Assembly: GCA_018610025.1 (NCBI GenBank)
Contig: JAHENW010000055.1
Coordinates: 1-6,678, forward strand
Reading direction: 5' to 3'
Source: Thermoplasmatota archaeon
GTDB taxonomy: Archaea; Thermoplasmatota; Thermoplasmata; Halarchaeoplasmatales; Halarchaeoplasmataceae
Length of the DNA stretch: 6,678 bases
In this document: one piece after another, positions 1 to 5,390 of the stretch
Layout: the number at the start of each line of letters is the position of its first letter
Position numbering within the stretch: position 1 is the first letter of the stretch
Made by a program: the position numbers and the translations under genes
The notes under the pieces: generated by a model
What the model saw: the letters and a program-made list of their open reading frames with translations, nothing else
What the model was told of the DNA's origin: nothing
Databases searched by the model: none

Positions 1-1
1 A

Positions 2-463
2 CCGGATAACACCTCCTTAGTGAATATCCTTGAGAACTCTACATCCGGCATCTCAGAAAGTTATGATAAGGTCATGTATTATTCTGATATTTTAGATGAA
101 TGGAAAACCTATTCACCAGATAGACGACCCCGTTACGATGACTTGCAGTATTGGAATAATACCATCGGGATATGGATACATATGATTTCCAACGACACTC
201 TGAACGTCACTGGCACGGTACCGATTTCAACAAATATCACACTCGATATCGGTTGGAACATGGTCGGTTTTCCATGTAGTACCGAGAAGAAGGCCAGTGA
301 AACATTACCTGAGGAAGTTAGTAAGATCGGCGTATTCAATGCCTCAAAGAAATACAATCTCGAATATATTGAAGAATTGAGTAGCTACAAGTTGACTGCT
401 GGAGAAGGATACTGGGTTTATAATGATGCCGATTATGTTGTGGGATGGCCTGTAAAGTACTAA
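2..463 (+). CDS. C-terminal part of a secreted surface glycoprotein-like protein (5' end outside window)
   Basis: The reading frame is open from the window edge, so the GTG at 20 is probably an internal valine and not the start. About 153 residues are visible. They form two tandem modules of roughly 70-80 residues. Each has a 'Y-D/N..-Y' strand region and ends in an aromatic 'G-x-W-I/V' motif (GIWIHM near the middle, GYWVY near the end). The second module opens with GWNMVGFP. Modules of this look are common in large secreted proteins of Thermoplasmatota and related archaea (family knowledge, not searched here). Seven N-x-S/T sequons (NTS, NST, NNT, NDT, NVT, NIT, NAS) fit an extracellular N-glycosylated protein. 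The protein ends at WPVKY with no membrane anchor or sorting tail, so it is either released or held non-covalently. The gene is AT-richer than the metabolic genes to its right. The function is unknown beyond a structural or adhesive guess. Confidence 0.72.
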   Translation, partial: PDNTSLVNILENSTSGISESYDKVMYYSDILDEWKTYSPDRRPRYDDLQYWNNTIGIWIHMISNDTLNVTGTVPISTNITLDIGWNMVGFPCSTEKKASETLPEEVSKIGVFNASKKYNLEYIEELSSYKLTAGEGYWVYNDADYVVGWPVKY

Positions 464-527
464 AAAAGATTTAGCAAAAATCAAATTAGCCCTAAAGAAA
501 TTTATGTAAGTACTGATATAATTTATT

Positions 528-538
528 AGGAGGAAATG
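528..538 (+). promoter_or_regulatory. Orphan Shine-Dalgarno AGGAGG followed by ATG-TAA
   Basis: A perfect AGGAGG (528-533) sits two bases ahead of an ATG (536-538) that is followed at once by TAA. An AT-rich TATA-like stretch lies just upstream (about 515-527). No gene follows in that frame. The shifted frame (codons ending at the TAA 600-602) is open after the stop at 519 and reads like a protein C-terminus (ends ERVEHEV), but it lacks a start codon. This may be the relic of a decayed small gene or a chance match. Confidence 0.35.
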
Positions 539-583
539 TAAAACCCGTGAGAGAGGCGGATATCTAGAAAACATCGCCGAAAG

Positions 584-611
584 GGTGGAGCACGAGGTCT
601 AAAGCTCCACC
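584..611. repeat. Perfect 8-bp inverted repeat (hairpin) at the 3' end of the 115-residue gene
   Basis: GGTGGAGC (584-591) and GCTCCACC (604-611) are exact reverse complements separated by 12 bases. The stem spans the stop codon of the - strand gene (599-601) and its last codons, so its mRNA could end in a stable hairpin. On the - strand only a short TTTT lies further downstream, so termination is possible but not shown. Confidence 0.45.
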
Positions 612-946
612 ATATCGTCCATCTTCTTCCTTATCAACTTCATCATCTTCTGGTAGTTCTCCTTGACCAACTCCTCATCCCTGAAATCCTCCGAGATATC
701 GGCCAATCTGTCCATGACCTCTTTTATTTCTGAAACCGTGGGTTCCCTCCATGAGGCTCCGGCCTCTTTGAACTGTTTCTTGAGTATGTTAACCGCGATC
801 TCGTCGTCACCACCGCTGGCATTGATGTAGCATTCCATCAGTGCCTCCTTGAGGTCCATGGGCGTGACCTCGTCCTTTTCCATTATCTGCTTGAATCTAC
901 CAGACGGCTCCCATTCCAGGTCTTCATCACTTTGGCTCATGATCAT
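599..946 (-). CDS. Small charged helical protein, function unknown
   Basis: The frame encodes 115 residues. I do not recognise the family. The protein is rich in Glu, Asp, Lys and Met, looks almost wholly alpha-helical, and has no signal peptide, membrane segment or cysteine cluster (one Cys at 39). A stretch at about 46-75 (GGDDEIAVNIL then KEAGASWREPT) may be a loop between two helical halves. The last third (about 70-113) is a long amphipathic, basic-acidic helix region that could mediate protein contacts. Two starts are possible, ATG at 946 and ATG at 940. A TATA box at 963-972 lies about 27 bases from the second, the usual spacing for a leaderless archaeal transcript, so the start at 940 (MSQSDED) is favoured. 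There is no ribosome binding site. The gene is transcribed divergently from the GNAT gene and may share its control region. Coding status rests on length, uninterrupted frame, promoter and protein-like composition. Confidence 0.7.
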   Translation of the reverse strand: MIMSQSDEDLEWEPSGRFKQIMEKDEVTPMDLKEALMECYINASGGDDEIAVNILKKQFKEAGASWREPTVSEIKEVMDRLADISEDFRDEELVKENYQKMMKLIRKKMDDMVEL

Positions 947-962
947 CTGTACGATGTCTTTT

Positions 963-972
963 TTTTATAAAA
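963..972 (-). promoter_or_regulatory. TATA box (TTTTATAAAA) for the 115-residue gene
   Basis: A palindromic TTTTATAAAA lies 21-27 bases upstream of the two candidate ATGs of the - strand gene. This is the expected box A distance for a leaderless or near-leaderless transcript. Because it is a palindrome it could in principle also bind TBP for the + strand, but the + strand gene starts about 65 bases away and has its own candidate box. Confidence 0.55.
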
Positions 973-994
973 TTTACCTGCCTATTTCACCGTG

Positions 995-1010
995 CAGAAA
1001 ACCTAAAAAC
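995..1010 (+). promoter_or_regulatory. Candidate BRE plus TATA-like box for the GNAT gene
   Basis: The purine-rich CAGAAAACC (BRE-like) runs into CTAAAAAC (1003-1010), whose centre is about 26 bases before the ATG at 1032. That spacing fits a leaderless mRNA. The box is a weak match to the archaeal consensus, and no Shine-Dalgarno site lies directly before the ATG. Confidence 0.4.
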
Positions 1011-1031
1011 CTCTATCCCCATCTCCTCCAT

Positions 1032-1451
1032 ATGGACATCAGGGTCTGCGAAGAGAAGGACTTGGAGCCGATAGTTGAAATAGAAAAAGAGTCCTTCGAC
1101 CATCCCTATTCACCCTACATCTTCGAGAAATTTCTGGGCAGCGATATTTTTCTGTTGGCCGAGGTGGATGAAAAGGTAGTCGGGTATATCATGGGTGACA
1201 TCCGCGGCGAGTACGGGCTTCTGGTCTCCATAGCCGTTTTACCAGATTTTAGAAGAGAAGGTATCGGTACCCGACTCATAGACGAACTGATCGAAAGGAT
1301 GGATGTCCCGTCGCTGAGACTCACACTGCGCCCTCACAACAGAGGGGCCTTCGACTTCTACAAGAACATGGGTTTCAGATACGTGGGTGTTATAAAGGAT
1401 TATTATAAGAACGACGATAATGCCATAGTGATGGAGAAGTCGCTGGATTAA
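1032..1451 (+). CDS. GNAT-family N-acetyltransferase, RimI/Ard1-like
   Basis: This 139-residue protein is the size of a single GNAT domain. It would transfer acetyl from acetyl-CoA to an amine, and its closest look is the RimI/Ard1 group that acetylates protein N-termini in the cytosol. Visible features in order: an early substrate-side segment EKESFDHPYSP (18-28); beta-4 SIAVLP (66-71) followed by the acetyl-CoA pyrophosphate loop R74-R75-x-G77-x-G79; LRPHN then RGAFDFYKNMGF (99-115), the usual N..A..FY...GF motif; and a late DYYKNDDNAIVM (123-134), where RimI-like enzymes keep a functional Tyr. The frame is open further upstream to 849, but that extension runs through the promoter and antisense to the neighbouring gene, so ATG 1032 is chosen. 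The stop codon overlaps that of the convergent ATPase gene. The exact substrate (ribosomal protein, general N-terminus or small molecule) cannot be settled from sequence. Confidence 0.9.
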   Translation: MDIRVCEEKDLEPIVEIEKESFDHPYSPYIFEKFLGSDIFLLAEVDEKVVGYIMGDIRGEYGLLVSIAVLPDFRREGIGTRLIDELIERMDVPSLRLTLRPHNRGAFDFYKNMGFRYVGVIKDYYKNDDNAIVMEKSLD

Positions 1452-4267
1452 TCACTCTTTTTCTTCAGGCGTTTGAAAAATTTCAGTATCTCGTGACCCG
1501 ACAGGAAGATGCCAGCGCCTACTACGACCTGGATCCATCCCTGAAGACCGATGGAAGCGAATTCCAGGAAATCACTTATCACCGGGCCGTAGACACCCAT
1601 GAATATGAGGCCGATGGACGCCAGTATCGAATAGACTATTATCTTATTGGAAAAGAAATTCCTGTTGAATATACTCTCATACTCGTACCTTCTCGACATG
1701 ATGTTCATGAACTGGCAGAAAGCTATTGTTAGATAGCTGACAGTGGTGGCCTTGGCATAGAGCATGATCGGCTTCGTCGCACCCAGGAGGGATACATCAT
1801 GGCTTTGAAGGTAGTACCAGAAGTTACCCACGGCCAATGCGCCTATAAGCAGTGCGAAGAAGACCACTTCCGTAGAGGTGAATCTATTCAATATATGCTC
1901 TTCTCTCTCACGTGGAGGCGAGCGCATGAGTGCCTCTGAAGGTGGATCGTAAGTTAAGAATGTGAGCGGCATGATCTCCGCCAATAGATCGATGGCCAGT
2001 ATCTGTATCACGAGTATAGGTATGGCCCATGTACCCCATCCAAGCAGACCGATGGCAGCCAGGCCGGCCAATACCGTGGTCAGCTCGGCGCCATTTGTAG
2101 TCATGGAAGCCAGTACAGTCTTCTTAAGATTATTGTATATGGTCCTCCCCTCTCTGACGGCGTGTACCAGCGTTGGAAAACTGTCGTCTAGAAGGACCAG
2201 CTCAGAGGCTTCTTTGGCCACATCCGTCCCTTTTTCACCCATAGCAACGCCGATATGAGCTCTCTTTAGGGCAGGCGCATCGTTCACCCCGTCACCGGTC
2301 ACGGCTACGATCTCATCTTCTTTCTCTAGCAGATCGACTATCCGCAGTTTGTCCTCGGGATCGACCCTTGAAAATATCAGGGAGTCGTGCTTCTCCATCG
2401 TCTTTACCAACTCGCTATCACTCATCTCCTTGAGCTCCGAGCCGGTTATCACCGGGGAAGAGCCGTCCTCGGCCAGGCCGATCTCCTCACCAACTGCTTT
2501 AGCGGTCACCGCGTGATCCCCGGTCATGATGAACGAACGGATGTGGGCCTCATGACAGTGAGAGATAGCTTCCTCCACACCTTCTTTGGGCGGGTCGATC
2601 ATCCCAACCAATCCCAAAAATATCACGTCCCTCTCCACCTCCTCCTCGATGTAGTCCTCTCCGTTAGGTTCGAGGGGTCGATAGGCCATGGCCAGTCCCC
2701 TCATAGCCTTCTCAGAGTACTTCTCGTTTATCCTCCGGACCTCCTCTTTGTCCTTCTCCTTTATAGGCACCGCCTTACCGTCTCTATAGATGTACTTGCT
2801 TATCGAGAGGATGCTGTCGGTGGCCCCTTTCATTGCGAGGACCACTCTACCGGGCGTTTCCCCCTCGAGTGCCTCGGATATCTTCTCGTCGGAGTATTCC
2901 TCCTTTATCTCCCTCACCGAACTCATCCTCTTTCTTTCAGAATCGAAGGGGAACTCTATCAGCTCGGGGTTCTCCTCGTCCTCTTCTTCCGCCCGAGTAC
3001 CGATCTTGGTTGACATGGTAATGAGTGCCGCCTCGGTGGGATCGCCGATGGGATACCAGCCATCATGCTCGTCGTCGGGAGGATGGATCTCGGCATTGGA
3101 GGCCATGGTAGCGGCATCCATGAGTATCTCGATCTCGTCGATTTGTCCTTTACTCAGCTCTTTCCCATCCTCGTCGACGATACCCCCCTCTGGCTTGTAG
3201 CCGATGCCGGTGAACTCGTACTCGTTTCCGTCGAACCACGCTTTTTTAACAGTCATCTCATTTTTCGTTAAAGTCCCTGTTTTATCGGTGCAGATCACGG
3301 TAGTGGATCCAAGTGTCTCTACGGATGATAGATTCTTGACCACGGCGTTTCTGTTAGCCAGACGATTGCTACCGGTAGACAGGGCCACCGTTACCTGTGC
3401 TGGTAAAGCCTGTGGGACCGATGAGACGGCTATTCCCAGGGCGTATATCATACTCACAGTCAATGACAGGCCCTGCCACTGGGCGATGAAGAAAAGGGAA
3501 ACGCTGATGACTATGACTATCGTTGTTAGGTGTCTTGCCAGAAGGTCCAACTCTTCCTGCAGTGGAGATTTTAACTCACCGGTCTCCTGGGTCATATCTG
3601 CTATCTTACCCATCTCGGTGTCCATGCCCGTTGCCACCACCACCCCTTGAGCATTACCTGAGGCAACGGTGGTACCGACGTAGGCCATGTTGTCCCTGTC
3701 GGCTAGAGGCACCTCTTCCTTTATAGCGTTGGACTGTTTTTCCTGGGGCATGGACTCCCCAGTCAAAGAAAAGTCATTAGTCCGTAGATTGAAGGACTTG
3801 ATTATCCTCATGTCAGCGGGTATCTTGTCACCCTCCTCGACCTTCACGATATCTCCGGGGACCAGCTCTTCCTGGCTTATCTCCTTCATCTCACCGCCCT
3901 GCATCACCCTAGCCGGTGACTTGATCAGGCTCTTCAATTTGTCGATTATCGCTTGGGCCTTGTAGCGCTGAAAGAAACCTATGACCGCGTTTATTATGAC
4001 GATGATGAACATGGCCGCTGCGTTCTTGTAGCTTCCGAGGATGAGCGATATGATCCCAGCCACTATGAGAACCATCACCAGTAGTTCCTTGAACTGGGAG
4101 AGAAGCATCAGCCATTTTGGTGTCTTGACCCCCGCCCGTAGTTCATTCTTCCCGTACTTCTCTAGTCTTTTGTAGGCCTCGTCCTTGGACAGACCTTTCT
4201 TGGAGGTGTCTAGGGCATCTAGTGCCTCTTCGACCTCCATCTGGTAATAGTCCTTGTCTTCGCTCAT
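1448..4267 (-). CDS. P2-type cation-transporting ATPase (PacL/SERCA/Na,K-ATPase-like)
   Basis: The protein has 939 residues, a full-length type II P-ATPase that pumps a cation across the membrane using ATP. Order of parts: cation-ATPase N-terminal domain (about 5-50); M1-M2 (about 60-100); actuator domain with TGES (169-172); M3-M4 (about 247-295); phosphorylation site DKTGTLT with catalytic D328; nucleotide-binding domain with GDPTEAA (408-414), FDSERKRMS (441-449) and KGAT (480-483); TGD (582-584); hinge TGDGVNDAP (657-665); and six C-terminal membrane segments (about 715-930) ending in a Lys-rich tail. Ion-site residues are mixed. M5 keeps N725 and E728, and M6 reads IDLLAE (D760, E764), like the IDLGTD of Na,K-ATPases. 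M4 has PQALP (285-289) where Ca and Na,K pumps have PEGL, and M8 has QFMN (852-855). The substrate (Ca2+, Na+/K+ or another ion) is therefore uncertain. The gene has its own promoter and is divergent from the flavodoxin gene. Confidence 0.95.
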   Translation of the reverse strand: MSEDKDYYQMEVEEALDALDTSKKGLSKDEAYKRLEKYGKNELRAGVKTPKWLMLLSQFKELLVMVLIVAGIISLILGSYKNAAAMFIIVIINAVIGFFQRYKAQAIIDKLKSLIKSPARVMQGGEMKEISQEELVPGDIVKVEEGDKIPADMRIIKSFNLRTNDFSLTGESMPQEKQSNAIKEEVPLADRDNMAYVGTTVASGNAQGVVVATGMDTEMGKIADMTQETGELKSPLQEELDLLARHLTTIVIVISVSLFFIAQWQGLSLTVSMIYALGIAVSSVPQALPAQVTVALSTGSNRLANRNAVVKNLSSVETLGSTTVICTDKTGTLTKNEMTVKKAWFDGNEYEFTGIGYKPEGGIVDEDGKELSKGQIDEIEILMDAATMASNAEIHPPDDEHDGWYPIGDPTEAALITMSTKIGTRAEEEDEENPELIEFPFDSERKRMSSVREIKEEYSDEKISEALEGETPGRVVLAMKGATDSILSISKYIYRDGKAVPIKEKDKEEVRRINEKYSEKAMRGLAMAYRPLEPNGEDYIEEEVERDVIFLGLVGMIDPPKEGVEEAISHCHEAHIRSFIMTGDHAVTAKAVGEEIGLAEDGSSPVITGSELKEMSDSELVKTMEKHDSLIFSRVDPEDKLRIVDLLEKEDEIVAVTGDGVNDAPALKRAHIGVAMGEKGTDVAKEASELVLLDDSFPTLVHAVREGRTIYNNLKKTVLASMTTNGAELTTVLAGLAAIGLLGWGTWAIPILVIQILAIDLLAEIMPLTFLTYDPPSEALMRSPPREREEHILNRFTSTEVVFFALLIGALAVGNFWYYLQSHDVSLLGATKPIMLYAKATTVSYLTIAFCQFMNIMSRRYEYESIFNRNFFSNKIIVYSILASIGLIFMGVYGPVISDFLEFASIGLQGWIQVVVGAGIFLSGHEILKFFKRLKKKSD
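1456..1465 (+). terminator. Possible T-rich terminator for the GNAT gene
   Basis: A CTTTTTCTT run begins five bases after the GNAT stop codon. Archaeal polymerase often terminates at such T tracts without a hairpin. The same bases encode the Lys-rich tail of the ATPase on the other strand, so the tract may simply reflect its codons. Confidence 0.3.
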
Positions 4268-4292
4268 CCTACCACCCCAATTCTCTCACCAT

Positions 4293-4305
4293 CTATAATT
4301 TTTTT
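4293..4305 (-). promoter_or_regulatory. TATA-like box for the P-type ATPase gene
   Basis: On the - strand the run of A residues leads into AATTATAG, centred about 30 bases before the ATPase ATG (4267). This predicts a leader of only a few bases. A GGGGTGGT (4271-4278) that resembles a ribosome binding site lies between box and start; whether it is transcribed depends on the exact start point. Confidence 0.45.
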
Positions 4306-4331
4306 TATTCAAGAAAGAAGAAAGTCTTAAG

Positions 4332-4352
4332 TGGATAGTTATCAATTATCCA
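4332..4352. promoter_or_regulatory. 21-bp imperfect palindrome just before the flavodoxin start (candidate operator)
   Basis: TGGATA (4332-4337) and TATCCA (4347-4352) are exact reverse complements. The pairing continues inward after one mismatch, giving an imperfect dyad around GTTATCAAT. It ends one base before the ATG at 4354. A weak TATA-like CTTAAG (4326-4331) sits immediately upstream, so a bound protein would cover the start-site region. It lies in the 86-bp divergent region shared with the ATPase gene. Confidence 0.4.
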
Positions 4353-4353
4353 T

Positions 4354-4830
4354 ATGATGACATCCCTGATAGCTTATTACTCCAGGACGGGCAATACAGA
4401 AAAAGTTGCACGCGATCTATCTAAGATGATGGGTGCCCATATAGAGAGGATAGTCGACAGGAAGGACAGAACCGGTATCTTTGGCTTCTTGGGCGCTGGA
4501 TGGGCTGCCTTCAGAAAGAAGGAAACACGTATCGAGGAACCGAAAAAATCGCCCACAGAATACGACCTTTTGATCATAGGAACGCCTGTATGGGCCGGCT
4601 ATCCGACCCCGGCTGTGAGGACCTATATCAATAGAAAGAGGGAGGAGATAGAAGAAGTCGCTTTTTTCTGCACATGCAGCAGCTCAGGATCTGAGAAAAC
4701 ATTCCAAGAGTTGAAAAGGATATCCGGCACACAGCCCAGCGGTACCTTGGCACTCAGGGAGAAGGAGATAGGGGGAAAGGGGTACAGAAAAAGGTTGAAA
4801 TCGGCCGTTGATTCGTGGAATGAAAAATAA
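4354..4830 (+). CDS. Flavodoxin-family protein
   Basis: This 158-residue protein has the size and pattern of a short-chain flavodoxin, a cytosolic FMN-binding fold used for electron transfer or as a quinone or flavin oxidoreductase. The N-terminal strand LIAYYS runs into the FMN-phosphate loop SRTGNT (10-15), the clearest signature, followed by a helix EKVARDLSKMM. The second landmark is DLLIIGTPVWAGYPTPAV (71-88), where flavodoxins place residues that flank the isoalloxazine ring. A third strand ends in FFCTCSSSGS (105-113), the usual position of the second flavin loop. The segment at 40-56 (GIFGFLGAGWAAFRKK) is typical of the flavodoxin subgroup annotated as flavodoxin_4-like. ATG 4354 is immediately followed by a second ATG at 4357, and either could be used. 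No ribosome binding site is visible, so a leaderless transcript is likely. The redox partner is not evident from the neighbours. Confidence 0.88.
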   Translation: MMTSLIAYYSRTGNTEKVARDLSKMMGAHIERIVDRKDRTGIFGFLGAGWAAFRKKETRIEEPKKSPTEYDLLIIGTPVWAGYPTPAVRTYINRKREEIEEVAFFCTCSSSGSEKTFQELKRISGTQPSGTLALREKEIGGKGYRKRLKSAVDSWNEK

Positions 4831-4837
4831 GAAAAAA
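4823..4837 (-). terminator. T-rich terminator for the PEBP gene
   Basis: Starting sixteen bases past the PEBP stop codon, the - strand reads TTTTTTCTTATTTTT, two T tracts of six and five. This is the usual archaeal intrinsic termination signal, and it lies at the convergent junction with the flavodoxin gene. No comparable T tract follows the flavodoxin gene on the + strand. Confidence 0.5.
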
Positions 4838-4852
4838 GGTTTAACCGGGCAT

Positions 4853-5311
4853 TCAGGGCGCGTAAGTACCGGTCAGCATTGCCTTATCCAGTATGTGCCC
4901 TTTCATGGAGTTTCTTACATCCTCCTTGGTCGAACCTGGAGGTAGATCTAGTGTGGTATCAAGGGCATACAGTTTGAACCGGTATGTGTGCTCTCTGTCC
5001 GGGGGATTTGGTCCTCCGTACCCTCTTTTATCGTAATCGTTCTTTCCTTCCATGGCTCCGGGAGGGATGGAATTTTCTGGTATCTCTGAGGTATTGGGCT
5101 CGATGTCCCATACCACCCAGTGGTCCCAGATCTTACCGGCGGGTTCTTTCGCGTCAGGATCGTCCATGACCAGTGCTAGGGATTCAGCTCCTGCTGGTAT
5201 CCTACTGATCTTCAAGGGCGGATTTACATCATCCTCCTTGTAGCCATACTTTCTCGGTATCTTCTCACCATCTTCGAAGGCGGGACTTCTCAGCATCAAT
5301 TCTCCCATCAT
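4853..5311 (-). CDS. PEBP/YbhB-YbcL family protein (Raf kinase inhibitor-like)
   Basis: This 152-residue protein is the normal length for the bacterial and archaeal phosphatidylethanolamine-binding-protein family. The family has a small anion-binding pocket; its physiological role in prokaryotes is poorly defined, so only the fold can be named. Signatures: NPPL (30-33); the pocket motif DDPDA (50-54); DHWVVWDI (63-70); GYGGPNPP (97-104) followed by H108 and FKLYALD (112-118); and the C-terminal GHILDKA helix (138-144). No signal peptide is present, so it should be cytosolic. Starts at 5311 and 5308 (tandem ATG) are both possible. The GAGGTGAT site (5312-5319) touches the first ATG and leaves about four bases to the second, so translation may begin at the second. 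The gene is read in the same direction as the peptidase gene upstream but has its own promoter in the 79-bp gap. It converges with the flavodoxin gene. Confidence 0.93.
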   Translation of the reverse strand: MMGELMLRSPAFEDGEKIPRKYGYKEDDVNPPLKISRIPAGAESLALVMDDPDAKEPAGKIWDHWVVWDIEPNTSEIPENSIPPGAMEGKNDYDKRGYGGPNPPDREHTYRFKLYALDTTLDLPPGSTKEDVRNSMKGHILDKAMLTGTYAP

Positions 5312-5319
5312 ATCACCTC
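5312..5319 (-). promoter_or_regulatory. Ribosome binding site GAGGTGAT deciding the PEBP start
   Basis: On the - strand GAGGTGAT directly abuts tandem ATG codons. It is an exact complement of the archaeal 16S 3' end (ATCACCTC). Its spacing to the second ATG (5306-5308) is more usual than to the first. Confidence 0.6.
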
Positions 5320-5335
5320 ATATCCACTACTATCA

Positions 5336-5367
5336 TATCACATATATCTTTTAAATAAGTTGTGATA
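5336..5367 (-). promoter_or_regulatory. PEBP promoter: TATA box flanked by a perfect 7-bp inverted repeat
   Basis: TATCACA (5336-5342) and TGTGATA (5361-5367) are exact reverse complements with centres 25 bp apart. The 18-bp spacer holds a good box A, TTTAAAAGA on the - strand (5347-5355). The box predicts a transcript start about 15 bases before the PEBP ATG, leaving room for the GAGGTGAT site. A dyad that brackets the TATA box is a plausible operator for a dimeric repressor. Confidence 0.5.
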
Positions 5368-5390
5368 GGCCGTCCGATCTCTGTAAAATT

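Noticed and set aside
344..574. - strand frame of 76 codons covering the end of the left surface gene and the AT-rich gap
   Set aside because: It is mostly antisense to the surface-protein frame, and its Phe/Ile/Leu-rich peptide reflects AT-rich complement sequence. No start signals are seen.
540..603. Possible tRNA or small structured RNA in the gap before the 115-residue gene
   Set aside because: A GGCG...CGCC pair and the 8-bp hairpin are present, but there is no acceptor stem, T-loop GTTCRA or anticodon arm arrangement, and no C/D or H/ACA box set.
849..1031. N-terminal extension of the GNAT frame by 61 codons
   Set aside because: It runs antisense through the start of the 115-residue gene and across the promoter boxes, and its peptide (Ser/Ile/Leu-rich) is unlike a GNAT N-terminus. 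The GNAT domain begins naturally at MDIRVCEEKD from ATG 1032.
2387..3013. Long + strand frame of 208 codons opposite the ATPase gene
   Set aside because: It is antisense to the conserved nucleotide-binding and hinge regions of the ATPase. Its His/Leu/Arg-rich peptide is the typical by-product of reading the complement of a Glu/Asp/Lys-rich gene.
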